From: Bursaphelenchus xylophilus
Taxonomy: Eukaryota; Nematoda; Chromadorea; Rhabditida; Aphelenchoididae
DNA length: 64,000 bases
Assembly (NCBI GenBank): GCA_904066235.2
Contig: CAJFCV020000001.1
Span: 7,130,001-7,194,000, forward strand
Reading direction: 5' to 3'
Both the position numbers and the translations under genes were made by a program. Below the pieces are notes generated by a model. That model was not told where the DNA came from. It saw nothing but the letters and a program-made list of their open reading frames with translations, and ran no database searches. Shown one piece after another: positions 1 to 10,260 of the stretch. Position 1 is the first letter of the stretch, and each line of letters starts with the position of its first letter.

Positions 1-3000
1 TCTCGGATCGAATCTCCCCAAACGTCTACGTTTACGTACGATGACCAATGGGAGATTGACCGAAGGTCTCTTCGACTTATCTGCCAAATCGGGTCAGGCC
101 AATTTGGAGAGGTATGTACTTCAAAATAACCTTCGTATTTCGTACTGATATAATATTCTTTTACGACAATCGGTTACACCAATTGTAAATTTAGGTTTGG
201 GAGGGTCGATGGAATGGAACAACACCGGTCGCTGTTAAAAAGTTGAAACCCGGAACTGCCGATATTGAAGACTTCTTGGCCGAGGCACAAATAATGAAGA
301 GGATGAGGCATCCAAAACTGTTGCAACTTTATGCCGTATGTAGTAAGGAGGAACCTATTCTGATTGTGACTGAGCTCATGCAAGAAAATCTTTTACATTT
401 CCTCCAAGGAAGAGGAAAGAGTTCGCCGATGGTATCTCTGGTCGATGTGGCTGCTCAAATTGCCAGTGGAATGAGATATTTGGAAGAAAAAAATTTCATT
501 CACAGAGATCTGGCTGCTAGGAACATTTTGGTTTCCAACTCATGTTCAGTAAAAATAGCCGACTTCGGATTGACCAGGCTGATCAAGGAAAATGAATATG
601 AAGCACGGATCGGCGCCAGGTTTCCCATCAAGGTACGTTTTGAAACAAAACAAACACCAGGCAAGCAAAGACATTTTTTTGCAGTATAAAGAAGATGGGC
701 GATTTTTTGTCTGAAATTTTTTTTCTTCGCTGGCGCGGAAAGTAGTGTATTCCGCGGAGAATTTTCGCTTTTTTGTCATCAAACCGATCTTAAACGCTTT
801 ATTGTGATGCAGAAACTAAATTTTATTTGCAAAATGGATCAGAAGGCCGGCTACAACGCTTTGCGATCATATTTAGCGACTGTACGGTGAAATGCAGTCG
901 CTGCAACACCGATAAAGTAGGAGCGCACCGTGCGGATGTTTGAAACACTAGGGCAAAGAGAAATTTAAAAGACGATTTTTGGCTCGCTGCGTCAGCGGTG
1001 GACATAGGAAAAAATCGATTTTGAGTTTTTTGCATAAAAATGACCGTCGACATGTGCTAAGGAAAAGCGAACAACAGTTTTTCTTAATTCTGCCCGGAAG
1101 GCATAAATTTGCTTAAATTTGTCTTTTTTGGAATTTTCGACCTGGTGACGTCATAGAAAGAGCAAATCACCCAAAATTTTTCTTGTTTACGTTTTCGACC
1201 ATTGGGAATTCATTTTTTTGGAAATTAAGTCTCTCAGAGTACTGTAACATAGGCATATTGTAATCCGGTCGATAAAAATCGACCGTAACTCCTTCATATC
1301 AAAAATCCCACACAATTTTATTTCAGATTTGGAATCAGCATAAAATTCTTCATATTATAATATACACATAATGTGAGGTCATAACTCCAGGGGGGAGATC
1401 GCGTAGTATATTGGATTTTGGCAAAAAGTACGTTTGAAAGGTCGCGGGTTCGATCCCCGCTTGGTGCAAATATTGAAAACACGGCGGAAATCGCGTTTAA
1501 TGGACACCTAAGGGTTATATGAGATACACTAAGCAATTTTAAACATTAATGCATATCTAATTGCGATTAAAACTGATTTTATATAATTTTTGGAGACTGA
1601 ATATGCAAAAAATGAAATTGCTTCAAACCGCTTGAAATTGGCAACACTTATTCTAGGGTCAGTTGTAAGAAACTTTTGTGTTAACTTTTTTGGCTGATCA
1701 CCGTACCATGGATTACTGTAGCATTAAACCTGATTTGGTTTTTCGTTTACCACATGGTGCATAGAAGTCGGATTGTCGTCATTGTACTCAGAATGGTTAA
1801 GAAAGGGTTTTCTTGTGTACAAAAAAATTTTTATGGCTGTACCGTTTGGAATGGCCGAGTTATTTGACGCACTTTCACCAATTGATTATGACATCAAGAC
1901 GCGTTGCAATTAAGGTCGAATTTTCTTTCATATATCGAAAGTGGATCTTTTCGCTGTCTTAAACGACTAATTAAAACGATTTAATATTTTATGCAAGAAT
2001 TTTGAAGAAAATTGGAAAGAGTTATGACCTCACATTATGTGTATAATATGCAGAATTTTATGCTGATTCTGAATCTGAAATAAAATCCTGTGGGATTTTT
2101 GATATGAAAGAGTTACGGTCGATTTTTATCGACCTGATTATAACATGCCTATGTTACAGTAATCTGAGAGACTTAATTTAAAAAAAAATGAATTCCCAAT
2201 GGTCGAAAACGTAAACAAGCAAAATTTTGGGTGATTTGCTCTTTCTATGACGTCACCAGGTCGAAAATTCCAAAAAAGACAAATTTAAGCAAATTTATGC
2301 CTTCCGGGCAGAATTAAGAAAAACTGTTGTTCGCTTTTCCTTAGCACATGTCGACGGTCATTTTTATGCAAAAAACTCGAAATCAATTTTTTCCTATGTC
2401 CCGGGTCCATTACGGGCTGACGCAGCGAGCCAAAAATCGTCTTTTAAGCGGAGAATACTGTGTTGTTTTCTGGTGCACGAAGTGGTTCCTCGATTGCTAA
2501 ACTTGTGCCAAGGCTTGGCGACGAAATTGTGGAGGGCATATGATACCAGCAGAAAGTGCTAGCCAACCCATAATAATTGTGTTGGGAAAATTGTCCGCAG
2601 CTGAGTCATGGCCTCCGCCGATACGGCGAGCCCGCCATACCCTCGCCAAACGCTTCATAAACAAGAAAAATAAGTAAATATCCTCTTTTCAACCACCAGA
2701 AATCAAAAAAGCGTCTAAGATTTGTGTGATGACCAAAAAAGCGATTAAAAGTCTCCGCCGAATACACTACTTTCCGCGTCGGCGGAGAAAAAAAACTTTT
2801 TTCAGGCAAAAAATCGCCATCTTCTTCTTTCCACTGCAAAACAATTTTTTGGATATCTTTGCTGAGCGCCAAGAACGGGACAAAAACTTTCCGTGAAATT
2901 CCTTGAGACACCCTGTATTATAAGCTACAGGTTCAAGTCACATCGCGTCATATTTACATAAAAATTGCACGATTTGCTAAAGAATAATCCAAATAGTTTT

Positions 3001-3331
3001 TTTTTAGTGGACAGCCCCAGAAGCTGCTAATTACAATAAGTTTACCATCAAGTCAGATGTATGGTCGTTCGGAATTCTATTGACGGAATTGGTCACCTTC
3101 GGAAGAATTCCATACCCTGGGATGACCAATGCCGAAGTTTTGCAAAAAGTGGAAAACGGCTACCGAATGCCGTGCCCTCCCGGATGTCCTCCAGCTTTAT
3201 ATGAAATCATGTTGCAATGTTGGCACAAAGAACCTGAGAAAAGGCCGACTTTTGAGACATTGCAATGGAAACTGGAAGATCTGTTCTCAAATCAGGGGTC
3301 CGAATACAAAGAAGCATCTATCTCATACTAA
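1..3331 (+). CDS. src-2: Src-family tyrosine kinase, SRC-2-like (5' partial)
   Basis: This is the kinase domain and tail of a non-receptor tyrosine kinase; the SH3 and SH2 exons lie before the window. Exons are about 1-111, 195-632 and 3008-3331, in phase. Visible motifs are the glycine loop [11 protein letters not shown], the VAVKK lysine, catalytic HRDLAARN, the DFG motif, the activation-loop tyrosine in NEYEAR, and APE in WTAPEAANY. The C-terminus reads [10 protein letters not shown], very close to the C. elegans SRC-2 tail as I remember it, so Tyr in EYKE is the likely CSK-type regulatory site. The last intron (633-3007) is 2.4 kb and is almost entirely a foldback element, while the intron before it is only 83 nt. 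The gene converges on ABT1, with 97 bp between the two stop codons. Family assignment is firm; orthology to src-2 rather than src-1 rests on the tail. Confidence 0.93.
660..2850. repeat. Long foldback (inverted-repeat) element filling the src-2 intron
   Basis: The outer arm at about 666-780 is the imperfect reverse complement of about 2700-2840. The inner arm at about 965-1385 is the reverse complement of about 2025-2450; for example the stretch with CCTGGTGACGTCATAGAAAG at 1141 recurs inverted near 2245. The arm segments between them (780-965 and 2450-2700) differ, so the arms carry separate insertions or deletions. The unpaired centre (1385-2025) holds a tRNA-like sequence. No transposase ORF is visible. 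Confidence 0.85.
1391..1467 (+). repeat. tRNA-like sequence at the centre of the src-2 intron foldback
   Basis: A perfect 5-bp T-arm (GCGGG, loop TTCGATC, CCCGC) lies at 1444-1460 and includes the B-box GGTTCGATCCC. About 35-45 nt upstream is an A-box-like GCGTAGTATATTGG. The acceptor ends do not pair convincingly and no clean anticodon arm forms, so this is more likely a tRNA-derived element or internal Pol III promoter than a working tRNA. Confidence 0.5.
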
Positions 3332-3428
3332 GCTCTCCCCGTCCACTGCTCAATGCCATCGATGAAAACTAAAGTTATTTGCTTTACCTCAACAATAAAC
3401 AAACGTAAAACAAAAAAATTGAAATTGA

Positions 3429-5744
3429 TTAGCCAAATATGGAGTCGAGCAACTGACTTTCTTCTTTGGGCTTCAGAGATTTATTGTTCTTTTTCTTCTT
3501 TATTGTCTTCTTTACCCTTATTTCCCGACTTTGTTTAGTTGTCCAATTGCCTCCCTTGTCGGCGACCTGAAACAGTCAGTATGTTTTTAAGGCTACTAAT
3601 TCAACCCAACTTTGCTTTAGCCATCATTTAGTACATTTACGAAAAATTTTCTCTTCATTTTTTTCACAAGGAAAGTACTTTTATGGGGGCTCCTACTTTT
3701 TGACGGGACATATCTCAAAAAATCAGAAAAAATGTGCTGATCAAGGATATATAAATCTTAGCTGCCCATTTTAGGTTTTTAGGGGTGAAAACTCAATCGG
3801 AAGTTGACTTAAAGTCCTGTATGAACCCCTTTTCGCTTCATTTTTCACAGGTTTACAATTTTTATTTTGGCTTAAAATGATGTTTATTGAGTTTCTAAGA
3901 CGTAATAAATCAGTCTTGGCCCAAAAATTTATTTTTCCGACCTTCAACTTCAAAAAAAGTTGATTCAGCCCAAAAGGGAAATCGAACCCGTGCGGCGTCC
4001 TCCCTCTTGATTCCCGGACTACGGCACTAACCACTCGGCCACACCGCTCTCTTCTGAAGGAAGAGACCGAATGCGCTTTTTATCGTTTCGAATGCCTGTG
4101 CCTTTTGTAGGGAAATTAAGCCAGTTTTTGGGCATTTTCACCCATAAAAACCTAAAATGGGCAGCTAAGATTTATATATCCTTGATCAGCACATTTTTTC
4201 TGATTTTTTGAGATATGTCCCGTCAAAAAGTAGGAGCCCCCATAAAAGTACTTTCCTTGTCAAAAAATCAGAAAAAAATGTTCTGATCAAGGATATATAA
4301 ATCTTAGCTGCCCATTTTAGGTTTTTAGGGATGAAAACTCAATCGGAAGTTGACTTAAAGTCCTATATGAACCCCTTTTCGCTTAATTTTTCACAGGTTT
4401 ACAATTTTTATTTTGACTTAACATGATGTTTATTGAGTTTCTAAGACGTAATAAAACAGTCTTGGCACAAAAATTTATTTTTCCGACCTTCATCTTCAAA
4501 AAAAGTTGATTCAGTCCAAAAGGGAAATCGAACCCGTGGGGCGCTCCCCCTCTTGATTCCCAGACTACCGCGCTAGCCACTCAGCCACACCGCTCTCTTC
4601 CGAAGGAAGAGACCGACTGCGCTTTTTATCGTTTCGAATGCCTGCGCCTTTTGTAGGGAAATTAAGCCAGTTTTTGAGCATTTTCACCCCTAAAAACCTA
4701 AAATGGGCAGCTAGGATTTATATATCCTTGATCAGCACATTTTTTCTGATTTTTTGAGATATGTCCCGTCAAAAAGTAGGAGCCCCCATAAAAGTACTTT
4801 CCTTGTCAGCTCAATTCGCCGGGCCGAAGGTGTTCGGCCTGTCGCGTCTCAAACTTGGTTCGGCCCAGCCCTGGAGCCATGTATATCGGTGACAGTCCGG
4901 GTCAACGACAGGGTATTTCACATTTTTTTACAGCTATTATAATATACCGAAAAAACTTATGGATGTTCGCGTTTGGAGCAGCTTTGTCGTACAGCAACTA
5001 AGAGTCAAGAAAACAAGGCAACTATAGCGAAAATTCAAAAAAAGGCGCCTGCTACGACCTTTTCCTGTGTCTTCGCCTGCCCTACGCCGCGTATCCATCA
5101 ATTTTGTTGACCCAAACTGCCGCCGGCCCGAAAAGTCGGGAACGTAGAATACTTACGGTTTTCTCCAGATTCCTAATACGTCCGCTCTTTTCGACTTGTT
5201 CAACGAAATGCTTTCCCTCATTTCTGGCTTGGGCAAGCTCTATTCGCAGACGTTGGTCTTCGATATTTCTTTCGTAATTAAGTTGCTCAACCAGATTGGA
5301 CCATTTAAAACTAAAAGAATATTTTTTTGAAAAGTACAAATTACACGCTCACCCATGGAGATACTTTATCGTCCACAGACAGTCGAATGCTGGACTTCTA
5401 TGTTTCCCGCCGACTTGCTGTTTGTTCAACATGAGAGCAGCTTTTTTTGCAATCTTTTTCTTTTTGAACTCTACCCATCCTTCAGTATATTTCCGCACTT
5501 TTGTCGACTTTCTATCTATCTAAAACTGAGATACGAAAATCACAAATAATCTTACTTGAAGGTAAATCCTGCCAACTTGTCCGAAATTAGAAAAATACTC
5601 ATTTATCCTCCTTTTCGTAAACCGGGGTGGTATTGAAGCCAAGTATATGACCCCCGTAGCCCTTTCTGGGTCTTCTGCCAAAATTGGAGTTTTATCCTCC
5701 GCGCTGTCTACCGTGGCCTCCTCCACAACGTTTAATTCCGTCAT
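3429..5744 (-). CDS. ABT1: ABT1/ESF2-type RNA-binding ribosome biogenesis factor
   Basis: This is the homologue of activator of basal transcription 1 (yeast Esf2), a nucleolar RRM protein of early small-subunit processing. Exons on the minus strand are 5556-5744, 5353-5519, 5157-5310 and 3429-3566. They sum to 648 nt, giving 215 aa, with every junction in phase. The RRM core is recognisable as GVIYLASIPPRFTKRRI, followed by YTEGWVEFKKKKIAKK and the family block LNYERNIEDQRLRIELAQAR. The last exon gives the basic C-terminus ending LLDSIFG. The final intron (3567-5156, 1.6 kb) contains two tandem foldback copies; the other introns are 36-46 nt. A splice-acceptor-like TTTTTGTGCAG lies about 26 nt before the chosen ATG. 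The gene is 153 bp downstream of DAD1 on the same strand, so co-transcription is plausible. Confidence 0.88.
3665..4268. repeat. Foldback element with tRNA-like centre, copy 1 (ABT1 intron)
   Basis: The arm at 3665-3788 (containing GGAAAGTACTTTTATGGGGG) is the near-perfect reverse complement of about 4137-4262. The central 350 bp contains a tRNA-like sequence on the minus strand. A second copy follows directly. Confidence 0.85.
3968..4048 (-). repeat. tRNA-like sequence in foldback copy 1
   Basis: Read on the minus strand it has an A-box, TGGCCGAGTGGTTAGTGCC (about 4041-4023), and a B-box in GGGTTCGATTTCCC (3990-3977). The longer spacing between them suits a class II (Leu/Ser-like) ancestor. 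The stems are degenerate, so a functional tRNA is unlikely. Confidence 0.5.
4262..4806. repeat. Foldback element with tRNA-like centre, copy 2 (ABT1 intron)
   Basis: This is a second, diverged copy of the element at 3665-4268, sharing the junction. The left arm is about 4262-4345 and the right arm about 4676-4806. The left arm lacks the outermost GGAAAGTACTTTTATG segment, so the copies may have formed by tandem duplication or by insertion of one into the other. Confidence 0.8.
4511..4597 (-). repeat. tRNA-like sequence in foldback copy 2
   Basis: On the minus strand this shows A-box TGGCTGAGTGGCTAGCGCG (about 4587-4569) and B-box GGGTTCGATTTCCC (4535-4522). It is a diverged sister of the sequence at 3968-4048. 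Both boxes are kept although the surrounding bases have changed, which hints that the Pol III promoter matters to the element. Confidence 0.5.
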
Positions 5745-5769
5745 CTGACGTAAATTATCAGATTTTAAA

Positions 5770-5771
5770 CT
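5770..5771 (-). promoter_or_regulatory. Candidate trans-splice acceptor upstream of ABT1
   Basis: The acceptor TTTTTGTGCAG lies 26 nt before the ABT1 ATG in the 153-bp gap after DAD1, with no upstream donor-bearing exon. This is what a spliced-leader acceptor of a downstream operon gene looks like. A second AG (CGTCAG) sits directly against the ATG. Confidence 0.4.
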
Positions 5772-5897
5772 GCACAAAAATCAAAATTTCTAGGCGTATG
5801 AAAATATTTACACGGCGACAACGCTGGTACGCCAAAACCAAGGTAATATCACGAATTTATCAAAACAGCCATAGCACAAATAAATAAATAGAATTAA

Positions 5898-6300
5898 TTA
5901 TCCCAGGAAATTGACAACAACAAGGTGAAGAATAATATGGGCGAAGATGAAGTCGCCAAAAGCTCTTTCGACGCCAACTTGGCTAAACTCATGCTGATTC
6001 TCCGGATTGACTTGGATTCGAAGACAGGCTATAAGAAAAAGTTTAAACAAGAAATGAAAACATACCAGCCAAAACAAAAGAAGCGACGGTGGAAATAAAA
6101 CCTCCCAAAAAGGCGTTGAAGGGGAAGGTGCCAAATACAACTCCGTAGACAAACTGAGCAATTCCAGTGATCAAGATATAGAACAAATATGCGTCGACCA
6201 GCTTCAGACGACTCGGAGTAGACTTTTGGTATTGGGAGTAAAGAGTTTGAAGAACAACAAAGGCGTTGTTCGAGCCAGTTGAGGCTCCTGGGTTGGCCAT
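5898..6300 (-). CDS. dad-1: DAD1, oligosaccharyltransferase subunit
   Basis: DAD1 (Ost2) is a small ER membrane subunit of the oligosaccharyltransferase that N-glycosylates nascent proteins. Exons are 6066-6300 and 5898-6028, in phase, giving 121 aa (the family is about 113). The signature is clear: [19 protein letters not shown], then [15 protein letters not shown], and the end block [12 protein letters not shown] with a C-terminus [10 protein letters not shown]. Three hydrophobic segments are visible. The start is the ATG at 6300, which gives the usual short N-terminus; an in-frame upstream ATG at 6318 would add only six residues. The single intron is 37 nt. The gene is divergent from CKS1 and upstream of ABT1 on the same strand. 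Confidence 0.95.
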
Positions 6301-6666
6301 CAAAAAACAACCTAACAATCACCTATAGCTAGTATCAAGGACACGTCCACGTCAAAAAATATATTTCGCTTGGCATAGTGCACCTAAGCAATCTATTCGT
6401 GACAAAGAATTAATGCTAAAATAAATTGTAGACAACGGTATATTGCTTTAAACGTATCACATTACAACGTTTAAAGAAGTGTAAGGAATAAAAAACACCA
6501 ACGGAAGATTCTGTAAGCAGATCAAGCACACAAATCTGCACAACTAGGTTTACTGGGTCCTGCAGCGAAAGATTTGGTGATTTGAATTGTATTTGAAATT
6601 TTGCGATTTCTCCGAAAAATTTCGCCAGAAAACGTTTGTTTTTCGAAGTTCAGGAATATTACAACA

Positions 6667-6978
6667 ATGACAAACGCTAGCGATTTCTACTATTCTGATA
6701 AATACGAAGACGAGGAATTTGAGTACCGGTAAGATTTCATACGTTTGAGTCACGGCAGTTTTAGTCATGTCCATGTTCCGAAAGAAGTCGTCCGTCTGGT
6801 GCCAAAAAATCGTCTTCTGAGTGAAAGTGAGTGGCGAAGTCTGGGAATTCAACAAAGTCCGGGGTGGATCCACTATATGATACATTCTCCTGAAAGGCAT
6901 ATCCTGCTTTTCCGCCGTCCGAAGACAGCCTCCAAAGATTCAAACATTCCAGCGGCTAACAAGGTTGGAGTTCATTAG
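6667..6978 (+). CDS. cks-1: Cyclin-dependent kinase regulatory subunit CKS1
   Basis: CKS1 binds CDKs and phosphothreonine sites and promotes multisite phosphorylation in the cell cycle. Two exons, 6667-6728 and 6765-6978, are joined across a 36-nt intron to give 91 aa. The N-terminus [19 protein letters not shown] matches the family, as do [16 protein letters not shown] and the end of the fold, HILLFRRP. The beta-hinge region reads HSPERH where the family consensus is HEPEPH. About 17 extra residues follow the canonical core. The gene is divergent from DAD1 (366 bp between starts) and converges with the zinc-finger gene 120 bp downstream. Confidence 0.94.
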
Positions 6979-7099
6979 ATTAATCCCCCACTGTTTTTTA
7001 TTTAATTGTATATTCATTCCACATTATAATTTCATTACTGATTATAAAATATTGACGCTTGTGTACAGGAAAGACGGTATGGATTCATTCATATACTGA

Positions 7100-8962
7100 T
7101 TATTCTAAAGCTTTGATCAGAGACTGGACGGCAAGACTTGGACAAGGATATTTGATGTCTTTCAGACCACTGTATAACTGACGTTGACACTGCAATTCAT
7201 TAAGTGATGGTTTCGTTTTTGCTTTTACTTTTAGAGGAGTGCCACTGACCTTGGTATCAAGGATGGCCGCGGCGAGACTTCTCAAATGATTTGAAAGGGA
7301 ACCCATTGTATGGTGATGTTTTTCATGGAAATCCCTAACGACTTTCTCGTCGCTGGCATAATCACAGATATCACAACGATACAGCTGGCCAGACCCGTGA
7401 TATTCTGCATGATGTTCCAGTGGCTCGTTTCCTTCTGTACGAAATTCACAAACGTTACAGAACTGAATCTTGGGGTTGGGACCGGCCAGAGTGCTGACAG
7501 GCTCTTCCGGCTGATTGGAATTGTTATTAGACCGCTTGATGATGCTGACTAATCGTTGCCGTTGGCTCTGAATTAGAATAGCTGTTAACTATAAAGATTT
7601 TCTTACTTGAACATGATCAAGTCTATGTTGCCGGAAACGCTCCAGATGAACAGTTCGGAATGTGCATTGGGAACACCTTATCACATTGGGTGTGTTACAA
7701 GCGATGTATTCAATCTCCTTCTTTTTGATTACTCTTCTTTTTTCCCCCGACGATTCATCGTTGGGTAGATGAAGATCCAAATGGGAATATAAACTTTCCG
7801 GAGAAAAGCAGCTAAAGCTACAAGCGGAGCATTTGTTGGGCCGTTCCCCCGTGTGCATCGCTCTGTGTATACGGAATAAGGTGTCGTCGGCTGACTTGTA
7901 CGGGCATTCGCAACAATAAAACTCTTTGCTTTTAGCACCTAACAAAAATAGGGTATCGTCTAAAGTGCTTACCGGGAAGAGGTTTGAGCAATGGAGGAGG
8001 CAAGGCAGGCAAATTAAACTTTTTAAGGGCTAAGATGTCAATCGATTGGACCGATTCGGGAAGTTCAGAAAAGGGTCTCCAGTTGTTATTCTTTGATTTC
8101 TTTGATGGAGATGGATCAAAAGGATCCCCTTCGGGTTTAAGCAAAGGCATCGTCTCATTATCTTCTTTACCGGCATTAATCTTAAACTCTCGAGTTTGAT
8201 TAAATTTCTGAAATAAGCGTTGAAATTATCACCAATTATAAATTCCTAAAAGAACAATGCAAATAAGTTGAACGGGGCTTACTATTAACGAGTTGTCTGA
8301 AGTGTGTCTCTCTGATCCAATCTTCTTCCGTTTTTTCCGCTTACTACTTAGACCAGTATCACAGCTTAAAAATTATTATTGCTGCCTATATAGACCTACT
8401 ACTTTGAATGGCTAATTAAACCGGACTTTGACTTCAGAGTCACTCCACATTTTGAGCAAGCGAAAGTCAAATGAACCCCATGTTTTAAGGGAATATTTTC
8501 CACTTTAATGCCGTCTAACGAATTGATATCTTGCAATCCGTCAACCGAGAGGCCTCCTTTAACTGCCCTCTCGTCAGCAGTAATCTCGGGAGGTTCAGTG
8601 GTCACTGGGTGCATGGCCACCTTCGATTTCTGTGGGATAGGAATCTTCTCTGAAGGCTCGAGTAATTCCTTCTCAATATCTGAAAGAATACGTTTAAGAT
8701 CACTCAACTTACTTTCTTCATTCTGCTCGGTATCAACGAATGAAACATCAGATGGGGAAGGCTCAACACTACTGCTTTTCATCAAATTCCTGGTGCTGGA
8801 GACCGCATGGTTAGCTTCTTTACTAACGTATTTGGCATCCAAAGTAGTTCGACGTCTATCCGGATTAGACGAACCCGAGAAGACCGCCGCGACGTCAAGG
8901 TGGAATTTGTTTCTTTTGGACCGTCTGAGAGCCGTGAGTGTATCGTGAGGACTCTCAGACAT
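7100..8962 (-). CDS. C2H2 zinc-finger protein, function unknown
   Basis: Five minus-strand exons (8403-8962, 8283-8364, 7973-8207, 7607-7938, 7100-7567) sum to 1677 nt, giving 558 aa, with phases agreeing throughout. Zinc-finger pairs are visible in exon 4 (YCCECPYKSADDTLFRIHR, NKCSACSFSC then SHLDLH, RCSQCTFRTVHLERFRQH) and exon 5 (FCNVCEFRTEGNEPLEHH, YRCDICDYASDEKVV with HEKHHH). An N-terminal CSKC half-finger lacks a clear second histidine. The first 180 residues are polar and low-complexity. The ATG at 8962 follows an acceptor, GATTCCAG, by two bases; the open frame continues upstream to about 9256 but that part reads as 5' UTR or outron. It is presumably a nuclear DNA- or RNA-binding regulator. 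I do not recognise an orthologue. Confidence 0.85.
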
Positions 8963-10260
8963 CCTGGAATCATAACAAGATAAATTAAGCAACACAATGA
9001 CGACATCTAACGAAAGACTCGACCGGTATTGGAGTAGTGTTATTGGGAGAGATGAACGGTAAGCGCAGAACCCCGGCCTCAGAACGAAAGGGAAAAAGAA
9101 TTGGGAGGAGGACGGAAGGACAGCTGAGAGAAGAGAGCAGCAATAAGGTCTCTTCTCCGGTAAACCAGGACTACACTGAACTACAGGGAGACTACAACTT
9201 AGTAGTTTCAAGTTCCTAGATTGTGATAGCAGTCCCACTCTATATAACGAACACAATTCAGTTAATTAAAAAAAAATAAAAAATAACGGACTAATCAAAT
9301 GGTTGGTGGCCCCAAAGACGGTACCAAGCAATTGCGGGAATGTTTTAAAATTCGTAATTGGAGAAAAAAACCAATTCGTAAAAGATGTAATCGATAGAGA
9401 GAAATCACACCGCTTTACGAAGTGCATTTTCATAAAGACTCAGACTTAGGTGAACACATCAAATCGGCGAGATAATTTTCAATTATAGATTTTAAAGGTT
9501 CGATTCTTATTCTTAAAACGCAAGCTCATTACTCAAATCCGAAAGCCGTTTTAACTACCTTAAATCTTAAATCAGCAAAGATTGTATTACATTAGCTGTC
9601 AGGCTTTCCATTCGTATCATCGAGTTACCCTAGGTCTTCTAAGTCAGTAAGATAAAAAGAAGAACGACTCGCTCTAACAGTTCGCATCTAAAAGTTCACA
9701 CGATTGCTTTGAATGGAGGAGTTTAACAACTCATGGTGTTGCCTATGTCACCAATTCATCGTAGCGTTGGTTCCAACAACTGCATATCCCTTTCGATGAC
9801 ACTTTGTAAAAAAAAACTTGTGGTCGTGTCTACACTTCACGTACACTCTTAACTACCATGAAGAGGAACTTGTCATGTCCATCAGTTCACGGGGAGACAG
9901 AATGCCTTACCGTGTACGATGGTTCTTTATCGTTATCTGTTTTATTTCTTTAATATTACTAATTTTTGATAAATGGTGTTACACGTTATAACATCTCATT
10001 TGCATTACTTATATTTTTAAGGGAAGGGGGTTCATGTAGTAAGATATGTATACTCTGTAGCATGTGTACAACACGATAATGTTTCGATTCCATACAAGAT
10101 GTTCTTTTCGAGACTCAAATGTAAATTTTGGCATTTTGCTTCAATTTACTCTTATTATGTATTATGTTTGTATCCGCTATGCAGTAAGGCTTGAAAGGCA
10201 AATTTTAAATTTAGTCTGATTATTACTATTTCCCGCTTTTGGTTAATTTTTTTATTGCAG
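8963..10260. other. 1.3-kb intergenic region between divergent zinc-finger and LSM14 genes
   Basis: This stretch holds the upstream regions of two divergent genes. I see no conserved ORF, RNA gene or long inverted repeat. The plus-strand end reads TTTTTTTATTGCAG directly against the LSM14 ATG, a likely trans-splice acceptor. Confidence 0.5.

Noticed and set aside
1391..1467. A functional tRNA gene
   Set aside because: The T-arm is perfect, but the acceptor ends do not pair and no anticodon arm forms; it is kept as a tRNA-like repeat only.
8508..8948. 146-aa plus-strand frame
   Set aside because: It is the antisense shadow of zinc-finger exon 1; the minus strand has splice signals and phase support.
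8963..9256. N-terminal extension of the zinc-finger gene (open frame continuing to 9256)
   Set aside because: A splice acceptor lies two bases before the ATG at 8962 and the extra sequence has no conserved or coding character, so it reads as 5' UTR or outron.
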